DNA of 36,095 bases from Candidatus Bathyarchaeia archaeon (GTDB taxonomy: Archaea; Thermoproteota; Bathyarchaeia; 40CM-2-53-6; CALIRQ01), in NCBI GenBank assembly GCA_038843675.1, contig JAWBRV010000012.1:1-36095 (forward strand). The letters run 5' to 3'. This document shows, one piece after another, positions 31,044 to 36,095 of this stretch; position 1 is the first letter of the stretch, and every line of letters starts with the position of its first letter. The position numbers were made by a program, and so were the translations under genes. Under the pieces are notes generated by a model. It was given only the letters and a program-made list of their open reading frames with translations, made no database searches and was not told the DNA's origin.

Positions 31044-31068
31044 ACCAATCAAGAAGGTGAGAAAAGGA

Positions 31069-31218
31069 ATGGGTTACGAAAGGCGTGGATTCGGCCCTAG
31101 GACTATGTACAAGATAAAGTGCTCGGACTGCGGCGCCGAAGCCGAAGTTCCATTCAAGCCAACAGAGGGAAGGCCGGTCTACTGCAAGGAATGTTATCAA
31201 AATCATAGGAAGCGTTGA
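31069..31218 (+). CDS. CxxC-x17-CxxC zinc-binding protein
   Basis: A 49-residue protein with a basic, Gly/Arg-rich head (MGYERRGFGPRTMYKIK), then CSDC, exactly 17 residues, CKEC and a basic tail YQNHRKR. This is the archaeal CxxC-x17-CxxC domain, taken to bind zinc and probably nucleic acid; its function is not known. ATG 31069 has an AAGGTGAGAAAAGGA ribosome binding region ahead. The gene is single, with a 64-base leader and T-tract terminator, which suggests a small, well-expressed protein. Confidence 0.85.
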   Translation: MGYERRGFGPRTMYKIKCSDCGAEAEVPFKPTEGRPVYCKECYQNHRKR

Positions 31219-31244
31219 TACTTCCCAATTGGCGATTATTCTAT

Positions 31245-31260
31245 TCCATTTTTTATCCTT
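31245..31260 (+). terminator. T-tract terminator after the CxxC gene
   Basis: A run of six Ts within tccattttttatcctt lies 27-42 bases past the stop, in the short gap before the convergent aldolase gene. Confidence 0.5.
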
Positions 31261-31853
31261 TAATATCCAAACGGTTTAGCTGCGAATTGACTCAGGAGGG
31301 CTATCTTGGCGCTCTCCTCCAATAGCTCGGCCAAATCCTCAGCGCTCCGGAGGCTCGATCCGGCGGCTATGATCCCATGGCCGGATAATATGGCCGCGCA
31401 AACCCCCGGATCGGAGAAAGCCTCCTTGACCAATCTTGCCATTGCATCGCTTCCATCCTCCGCCGGCGGTATGACTGGGACCATCTTGAGGATCCTCTTC
31501 GAATGGACCGTTTTAAGCGGTATCATCTCGCCCTTGACGGCATAGGCAGTGGCGAAGGGGGAATGGTAATGGACGATCCCACCGACATCCTTCCGAACCT
31601 CGTATATCTCCAAATGTGCCCTCAAATCCCTTGTGGGCCTGCCGCTTCCCTCAACCAAATTCCCGTGACCATCAACGACTAAGAGGTCATCCCCCCTCAA
31701 CTCGAAGAGGGACATCCCGCTCGGCTTCACCAAGAAGAGCCCGCCCCCCAGCCTCATGCTGATGTTCCCGCCGGAGGAGACTTGCATGCCTGCCAAGAAC
31801 GCCCTTCGACAAATCCTTACGAACTCCCTTCGCTCGTTGGCCCAAGTCGCCAT
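31260..31853 (-). CDS. Class II aldolase/adducin-family protein
   Basis: A 197-residue enzyme of the class II aldolase (L-fuculose-phosphate aldolase/RhaD/AraD) family. Zinc ligands are visible: HYHSPFATAYAV (His-x-His) and the later SGHGIIAAG His; the phosphate-loop stretch SSGGNISMRLGGG is near residue 26 and KPSGMS near 44. The general acid/base Glu and Tyr are less clear. Substrates could be phosphorylated or free sugars, or it could be a decarboxylase or 5-deoxyribulose-type aldolase. A GAGGGG site six bases before ATG 31853 favours that start over ATG 31859. Downstream of the MBL-fold gene by 18 bases, so the two form an operon. Confidence 0.88.
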   Translation of the reverse strand: MATWANERREFVRICRRAFLAGMQVSSGGNISMRLGGGLFLVKPSGMSLFELRGDDLLVVDGHGNLVEGSGRPTRDLRAHLEIYEVRKDVGGIVHYHSPFATAYAVKGEMIPLKTVHSKRILKMVPVIPPAEDGSDAMARLVKEAFSDPGVCAAILSGHGIIAAGSSLRSAEDLAELLEESAKIALLSQFAAKPFGY

Positions 31854-31871
31854 CGCCATCCCCTCGCCCCG

Positions 31872-32630
31872 CTAGGGATAGACCGGCCTTCGGCCAATGT
31901 TCCTCCCATGGCCTGGGAATATCCGATCCGGGCCAGTCCTTCGGAATATGCGCTCCATGCTATCGAACATGTCGAATACGTCGACATATCGCCCCATGGG
32001 GGTGAACGGCAGGCCCCTATGCCCATCCGGCTCGAGGTTCTCATCCGAGAAGACGGCATCCCCCGCGATAACGTAAACCCCATCATCCGTTTCCACGGCG
32101 ACCGATTGATGGCCCGGGGAATGGCCGGGCGTTGGGAAGATCGTTATATATGGGCGGAGCCGATATTCGCCGGAGATTACCTTGAAATTAACCCCGTCAA
32201 ATGGGGGCGTAACGCCCAGCCTTTTGGACTCATAGGATTTGAGGTAGAGGGGATGGGGGTCTAGGGCGAATTGAAGCTCCCTTCGGTGGACGTAGAACTT
32301 TGCATTCCTGAAGAGCTTCATATTTGAGCAATGATCCCAATGGAGATGGGTGAAGACAACGGCATCTATGTCCTCCGGCTCGATGCCCAGCTCCCTCAAT
32401 CGCTCATCGATCCGATATCCCTCGGGCTGGCGGGAGCCCGGATGATGCCAATCGGCCCTCTCGGTTTCGCACATCCCGGTATCGATCAGGATCCTCTCTT
32501 TTCCATCCGTCACCAAGAAGGCCCAATCCGGGACATCGATCTCCTCGCCATATCCCCTTCCCATGGTTATATAAGCGCCCTTATCGACCCTTATGAACCC
32601 AGTATTCATTGGATAGATCTTAACGCCCAT
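31872..32630 (-). CDS. MBL-fold metallohydrolase, AHL-lactonase-like
   Basis: A 252-residue metallo-beta-lactamase-fold protein. Metal motif THLHWDH is near residue 94; later ligands lie in PGHSPGHQ, AGDAVF and the C-terminal FPGHG. The layout is that of the N-acyl-homoserine-lactonase/lactonase branch, whose members hydrolyse lactones and other small esters. Start ATG 32630 is chosen because a TATA-like ggttttaaatgc tract at 32670-32681 would begin transcripts near 32652; an ATG at 32672 would lie within that element. Upstream of the aldolase gene in one transcript, so a role in carbohydrate acid or lactone metabolism is possible. Confidence 0.85.
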   Translation of the reverse strand: MGVKIYPMNTGFIRVDKGAYITMGRGYGEEIDVPDWAFLVTDGKERILIDTGMCETERADWHHPGSRQPEGYRIDERLRELGIEPEDIDAVVFTHLHWDHCSNMKLFRNAKFYVHRRELQFALDPHPLYLKSYESKRLGVTPPFDGVNFKVISGEYRLRPYITIFPTPGHSPGHQSVAVETDDGVYVIAGDAVFSDENLEPDGHRGLPFTPMGRYVDVFDMFDSMERIFRRTGPDRIFPGHGRNIGRRPVYP

Positions 32631-32668
32631 GCACTTTATCGCCTCGTTATGGGCTTTCGGGAGCCTTT

Positions 32669-32682
32669 GCATTTAAAACCTT
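32669..32682 (-). promoter_or_regulatory. TATA box of the MBL-aldolase pair
   Basis: On the minus strand, aggttttaaatgca lies 39-52 bases before ATG 32630 and fits an archaeal TATA box with a 20-base leader; it overlaps and disfavours the ATG at 32672. Confidence 0.4.
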
Positions 32683-32700
32683 CGCACATGGATCCGGCCA

Positions 32701-33552
32701 TCATTCCCAAAGCCTCCGCCCGATGCGCTCCTCGAATAGCCCCATGACCTCCCTTGTTACGGGCCCGGGCTTCCCATCGCCTATCCTGACGCCATCGATG
32801 GCCACTATCGGCATGACCCCGTGGCCCGAGGAGGTCAAGAAGGCCTCCTCCAAATGCTGTATTTCCGAAGTCTTGACGAATCTATATTCGACCGGTATCT
32901 TCCCGCGGACAAGCTCCAGGACCGTCCTCCGCGTTATCCCGTCTAAGACATCGCTGCCAGCGGTTATTATCTTCCCATCCCTGACGGCGAAGAAGCTGCA
33001 AACCATACATTCGTAGAGGAGGCCCCCATATGAGTAAATGGCTTCATGGGCCCCTTGGAGCCTAGCCCTCCTCAGGGCCCTGACGGCGATGGCGTAGTTC
33101 AGGGTCTTCGCCTCCGGGAGATCCCTCTTAGCCGGATACGTGATGGCCTTGACGCCCTCCGTGAAGAACTCCCTCGGATAGGCATCGATCGGCTTAACTA
33201 TTACTATGAGGCTGGGCCGTTCAGATGGGGAGAGCGAATCGGGACTATCGCCGCCGGTGGCCACGATCCTTATGCCCATCTCGCCTCCTGGATTCCTGCC
33301 CAACGCCTCATGGACGATCCCCTCGAGCTCTCCCAAGCTCCAAGGCAGCTCCAGCTCTATGAGCCTCGCCGATTTCAGTAACCTCTCCAAATGATCCCTA
33401 AGCCTGAACGGCTCCCGGCCGTAGGTCCTCGTGAAATCGAAGACGCCATAGCCCCGGAGGAGGCCCAAATCCGAAACGGCCACTTTCGCTTGGCTTTGGG
33501 GGAGGAACTCGCCGTTCACGTAGAAGATGGGCTCCTTCGCCCCATGGCCCAA
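32701..33552 (-). CDS. Class IV aminotransferase (IlvE/D-amino acid/ADC lyase-like)
   Basis: A 283-residue fold-type IV PLP enzyme. It opens with PIFYVNGEFLPQSQAKVAVSD and LLRGYGVFDFTRTYGREPFRL, as in branched-chain aminotransferases. The catalytic Lys is in PEAKTLNYAIAVRA near residue 146. The following E-G-x-x-S-N-x-F motif reads ECMVCSFFAV, so the Asn is Ser and the Gly is Cys; the phosphate loop TSSGHGVMP replaces the usual TSTTxxVxP. These changes leave the choice open between branched-chain, D-amino acid, amine-type transaminase and aminodeoxychorismate lyase. TTG 33552 is the start by family alignment. A minus-strand TATA-like AAGCTTATCT is about 35 bases upstream. Confidence 0.82.
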   Translation of the reverse strand: MGHGAKEPIFYVNGEFLPQSQAKVAVSDLGLLRGYGVFDFTRTYGREPFRLRDHLERLLKSARLIELELPWSLGELEGIVHEALGRNPGGEMGIRIVATGGDSPDSLSPSERPSLIVIVKPIDAYPREFFTEGVKAITYPAKRDLPEAKTLNYAIAVRALRRARLQGAHEAIYSYGGLLYECMVCSFFAVRDGKIITAGSDVLDGITRRTVLELVRGKIPVEYRFVKTSEIQHLEEAFLTSSGHGVMPIVAIDGVRIGDGKPGPVTREVMGLFEERIGRRLWE

Positions 33553-33640
33553 GCCCGATCGGATCCAAATCCACGGCCCGAAAGATAAGCTTGTGGGATC
33601 CGAGCCTTGCGAGCCATGCGATCCTTCGGATTTGAAGGTT

Positions 33641-33656
33641 GGAAAATTTTATCTTC
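33641..33656 (+). promoter_or_regulatory. TATA box of the KaiC-like gene
   Basis: The tract ggaaaattttatcttc lies about 35-50 bases before the TTG at 33691 and fits a TATA box with a short leader. It would place the TTG at 33607 and ATG at 33616 upstream of the transcript. Confidence 0.4.
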
Positions 33657-33690
33657 CAAAGGGGCGCAAAAGGATGGGGGAAAAGGGATT

Positions 33691-35121
33691 TTGATCGAGA
33701 GGGTGAAGACGGGAGTCGACGGCTTGGACGAGGTCATTGGGGGAGGCTTCCCTAGGGGTAGCCTGATCCTCTTGGCCGGGGAACCGGGCACAGGCAAGAC
33801 CGCCTTCTCGGTCAATTTCATAGCCAAGGGCGCCGTATCGGGCGAGCCTGGCGTTTACGCGGGATTCGCCGAGGAAAAGGAGGCCCTGATGGAATGCCTA
33901 GGCGGGCACTTGGCGGCGGACCTCAGGGGGCTCGAGGCCGAGGGTAAAGCGAAGTTCCTAGATTTCACCGCCATGAGGGAGGAGGGCACGTCGGCGATCT
34001 TGGAAAGGATCTTGGATGAGGTCGAGAGGATAGGGGCCAAGAGGCTCGCAATAGATTCCTTCTCGGCGATGGCTCAAGCCTTCAGGGATCGGATGGAGGT
34101 GAGGATGGTCGCCCAAACGGTCTTGGGGAGGATCGTTAGGCGGATGGGTTGCACGACCATAATGGTAGAGGAGGTCCCCATCGGCGAATCCGGGGTGGGC
34201 TTCGGCGTGGAGGAGTTCGTGGCAGACGGAATCATGAGACTCAGGGCGGGCGAAGTGGACGGACGCCTCCTAAGGGACTTGGAATTGGTGAAGCTGAGGG
34301 GCACGGAGCTCATCGAGCGCAGGCTGGCCTTCACGCTCAAGGGGGGATTCAGGGCCTTCGTTCCCTTCAAGCCCAAGCCCATCGAGGAGCGGAGGCGCTT
34401 CGAGCCCATCCCGGATCCGCCCGGCCGCTTCTCCACGGGCTCGAGGGATTTGGATCTGGTCCTGAGAGGAGGCGTGCCGAGGGGCTCCATCGCGCTCCTA
34501 GAGATCGATGAGAGGATTTCGACGCTTGAATATCACCTCCTCATAGGCCCGATGGCCCCGGAGTTCGCATTCCAAGGGAGGGGGGTAGTGGTCGTCCCAA
34601 GCATTGGGATCGACGCCGAGATCCTAAGGGGCGTTGGGAGGGACTATGGCGCAACCGAGGATGAGTTCGACCGCCTCATAAGGATCGTGTATTTGGGCAT
34701 TCCGGAAACGGAGGAGGCATCTCCGAGCATAGTGGCCTTTAAGGGGAGGGATTGGGAGGAGGATTTAAAGGGGGTCGTTAAGGTGGCTGATGAGCTCAGG
34801 GCCAAGACGGGGCAACCGAATCTATGGATCGTGGGCTTGGATGCGCTGGTGGATTGTTATGGGGAGGATATATGCGAGAGGATCATGAACTATGCGGCCA
34901 TCGTTATTCGAAGAAGGAAGTCGATGCTCGTTGCCTTATTGAAGGCTGGCCTAAAGCGATTGGCCACAAGGCTCAGCCCGATCGCCGATGTTTACCTCCG
35001 CCTCATCAGGCGGCATGGCTGCCCATTGCTTTATGGAATCAAGCCTAGGACGGGCCTATACGCGGTTGAGATGGACGTGGGGAAGGGCTATCCATTGCCC
35101 AAGCTAACGCCGATAGTATGA
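33691..35121 (+). CDS. KaiC-like RecA-superfamily ATPase, second domain degenerate
   Basis: A 476-residue, two-domain protein of the archaeal KaiC-like (RecA superfamily) group. Domain 1 (about residues 1-235) begins VKTGVDGLDEVIGGGFPRGS, with Walker A GEPGTGKT at 30-37 and Walker B RLAIDSFSAM near 124. Domain 2 (about 245-476) repeats the entry pattern FSTGSRDLDLVLRGGVPRGS but has LLEIDERIST where Walker A should be, so it should not hydrolyse ATP. No kinase-type double Ser/Thr site is seen. TTG 33691 has AAAGGGATTT ahead. Archaeal KaiC-like proteins act in signalling; the ATGA-coupled NitrOD5-like gene after it supports this. Confidence 0.85.
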   Translation: MIERVKTGVDGLDEVIGGGFPRGSLILLAGEPGTGKTAFSVNFIAKGAVSGEPGVYAGFAEEKEALMECLGGHLAADLRGLEAEGKAKFLDFTAMREEGTSAILERILDEVERIGAKRLAIDSFSAMAQAFRDRMEVRMVAQTVLGRIVRRMGCTTIMVEEVPIGESGVGFGVEEFVADGIMRLRAGEVDGRLLRDLELVKLRGTELIERRLAFTLKGGFRAFVPFKPKPIEERRRFEPIPDPPGRFSTGSRDLDLVLRGGVPRGSIALLEIDERISTLEYHLLIGPMAPEFAFQGRGVVVVPSIGIDAEILRGVGRDYGATEDEFDRLIRIVYLGIPETEEASPSIVAFKGRDWEEDLKGVVKVADELRAKTGQPNLWIVGLDALVDCYGEDICERIMNYAAIVIRRRKSMLVALLKAGLKRLATRLSPIADVYLRLIRRHGCPLLYGIKPRTGLYAVEMDVGKGYPLPKLTPIV

Positions 35122-35456
35122 CGGAGGCGGGGGGCGTGGACGATTTTGAGAGGGCCTTGGCGGAGGCGGTCGATGAAACCCTCCTATATATGGGCGATAG
35201 GGTTAGGCTAGCCCTTTATTCCTTTTTGAGGAAGCATTACGGCATCGAGGAGGATCGCATCCCGTCCAAGCTCGATGCGTTCGAAGGGGGCCTGAGGAGC
35301 GTCTTCGGAGATGGGGCGGATATACTCTTCAGGATGATCGCCCGTAGGCTTTACGGGAAGCTCGGCATACCATTCGAGGAGGGGGCCAGCTGGGGCTTGC
35401 GGGATTACGTGGAGCGGGCTAGGGCTGCGATGGCGAACCGGGGCCTAGCCCCATGA
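35118..35456 (+). CDS. NitrOD5-like protein coupled to the KaiC-like ATPase
   Basis: A 112-residue all-helical protein: ALAEAVDETLLYMGDRVRLALYSFLRKHYG broken over two helices, a link IEEDRIPSKLDAFEGGLRSVFGDGA, and a final helix DILFRMIARRLYGKLG. This pattern (W/A...VDE.L..LG...R..LY..L...G followed by IP.....F...L...FG.GA) matches the NitrOD5 (Nitrosopumilus output domain 5) proteins of archaea. It is presumed an output or partner domain in signalling. ATGA overlap with the KaiC-like gene strongly suggests they work together. Confidence 0.7.
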   Translation: MTEAGGVDDFERALAEAVDETLLYMGDRVRLALYSFLRKHYGIEEDRIPSKLDAFEGGLRSVFGDGADILFRMIARRLYGKLGIPFEEGASWGLRDYVERARAAMANRGLAP

Positions 35457-35524
35457 GCCGCGCATAACCCGAACGGCATTGAAGCGACGATCGGGCCCAT
35501 CGCCCATTTCGGAACCCGGGCTCG

Positions 35525-35539
35525 CATCGCCAAGCGATG
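35525..35539. other. Short perfect hairpin after the NitrOD5-like gene
   Basis: CATCGC and GCGATG arms with a 3-base loop lie between two convergent genes. No T-tract follows on either strand, so a terminator role is uncertain. Confidence 0.25.
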
Positions 35540-35552
35540 GGGGCGCCTTCCG

Positions 35553-35813
35553 CTACGCCCCGCCCCCTATGATGACCTCCCTGCCCTCGATTATGGCCCT
35601 CGCCAGCTTCTTCCTAGCCCCGTCGACCAGCCTCCAAACGGTGTTTCTAGAAACTCCCATCCTTTCCCCGGCCGCCTCGAACGAAAGCCCCTCCAAATCG
35701 ATCAGCCTCAGGGCCTCGACCTCAGCCGGCTCCAAATGGATCGGCTCTGCATCCCCCATCGGGATGGGCATCAGCCTATTGGCAGCCGGGCTCAACGCCA
35801 TCCTTACTCCCAT
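35553..35813 (-). CDS. DUF134/UPF0251-family DNA-binding protein
   Basis: An 86-residue helix-turn-helix protein of the DUF134 (UPF0251) family: LEPAEVEALRLIDLEGLSFEAAGERMGVSRNTVWRLVDGARKKLARAI is split into the EALRL.DLEGL and sigma-like helix-turn-helix parts, and it ends with EGREVIIGGG, as the family does. ATG 35813 is chosen: the distance of about 31 residues to the core is the family norm, and a TATA-like GCTTATAAAACC at 35844-35855 lies just upstream. ATG 35858 would start upstream of that element. Likely regulates a nearby gene, perhaps the divergent glycosyltransferase. Confidence 0.85.
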   Translation of the reverse strand: MGVRMALSPAANRLMPIPMGDAEPIHLEPAEVEALRLIDLEGLSFEAAGERMGVSRNTVWRLVDGARKKLARAIIEGREVIIGGGA

Positions 35814-35843
35814 AGAATGGGCCTGCCCAATCCGGGGCGATCG

Positions 35844-35855
35844 GGTTTTATAAGC
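35844..35855. promoter_or_regulatory. Shared TATA element between DUF134 and PIG-V-like genes
   Basis: ggttttataagc reads as a TATA box on either strand, with about 37 bases to the minus-strand ATG 35813 and 35 to the plus-strand ATG 35885. Confidence 0.45.
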
Positions 35856-35884
35856 CATCCCGCCCCATGGGATGGCCGATCGCG

Positions 35885-36095
35885 ATGTTGGCATCGAAGG
35901 ATCCCTTGGGGGGCAAAATCAGGTTCCTGATACCGCTCGCGATCCTCGCATCGGCCAAGGCGTTGGCGATCCTTTGGATCCATTCCCTCTTGGGGGACAA
36001 GGGATGGGTCTGGGCCAGGACTTGGGGGAGGCTCGGCCCCCCCGAGGGGAGCCCGGCCTACCTCTTCTGCGGCTTCGATAGCGGATGGTACGTCG
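35885..36095 (+). CDS. PIG-V-like membrane mannosyltransferase, N-terminal part
   Basis: The first 70 codons of a gene cut by the right edge. After a short MLASKDPLGGK head comes a first hydrophobic span (IRFLIPLAILASAKALAILW) and then an extracytoplasmic-looking loop ending in LFCGFDSGWYV, which matches the conserved (F/W)DSxWYxxIA motif of PIG-V and related GT-C glycosyltransferases that use dolichol- or polyprenyl-linked sugars. ATG 35885 is about 35 bases past the shared TATA element; ATG 35867 in the same frame would add six residues. The call rests on this motif alone. Confidence 0.6.
   Translation, partial: MLASKDPLGGKIRFLIPLAILASAKALAILWIHSLLGDKGWVWARTWGRLGPPEGSPAYLFCGFDSGWYV

Overview
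The window is archaeal and gene-dense, with almost every base coding. Evidence for an archaeon is direct: transcription factor B, ribosomal proteins S19e, L31e and L39e, aIF6, Nep1, Gar1, RNase P subunit Rnp4, a PDCD5-type protein, an F420-0:glutamate ligase, and promoters that look like isolated TATA boxes about 25 bases before starts. TTG is a very common start codon, and adjacent genes often overlap by TTGA. The mix (F420 synthesis, a TFB-Gar1 pair, a KaiC-like ATPase followed by a NitrOD5-like protein, CxxC-x17-CxxC and DUF134 proteins) suggests a probably thermophilic member of the TACK/Thermoproteota side, perhaps near Bathyarchaeia or Nitrososphaeria; this placement is inference. No rRNA, tRNA, CRISPR array, insertion sequence or prophage was seen.

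Layout. Positions 1-8156 are accessory catabolism and transport: a TAXI-type TRAP transporter (binding protein cut by the window edge, plus fused permease), a PreA-like dihydropyrimidine/dihydroorotate dehydrogenase with two 4Fe-4S motifs, an FAD fumarate-reductase-like oxidoreductase with altered active site, a gamma-carbonic-anhydrase-like protein, an ornithine cyclodeaminase-family protein and a URO-D-family protein. Positions 8241-13996 are information processing: aIF6, L31e, L39e, PDCD5, S19e and Rnp4 on the minus strand (interrupted by plus-strand cofE), then gar1, tfb, nep1 and a second PDCD5-like gene on the plus strand.

Positions 14026-25756 hold purine synthesis. purB (minus) is divergent from a tightly coupled plus-strand operon purS-purQ-purL-purF-purF paralog-purD-purT-purE-SDR. 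PurF makes phosphoribosylamine, PurD and PurT give GAR and FGAR (PurT with formate and ATP), PurSQL gives FGAM, PurE carboxylates AIR or mutates N5-CAIR, and PurB cleaves succinyl intermediates. purM, purC and the last two IMP steps are not in the window. The most unusual object is the second purF: its glutaminase site is erased and its PRPP flexible loop altered, yet it shares a perfect 70-base DNA repeat with the catalytic purF next to it.

Positions 25776-36095 are mixed: a winged-helix regulator with a small membrane protein, a RecB/NucS-like predicted nuclease, an Lrp/AsnC regulator with AT-rich operator-like sites, several tiny genes (a 40-aa membrane protein, a 59-aa DUF3311-like protein before a sodium:solute symporter, a 49-aa CxxC-x17-CxxC protein with a strong leader hairpin), a class II aldolase, an MBL-fold hydrolase, a class IV aminotransferase, a KaiC-like ATPase coupled to a NitrOD5-like protein, a DUF134 regulator, and the start of a PIG-V-like membrane glycosyltransferase cut by the right edge.
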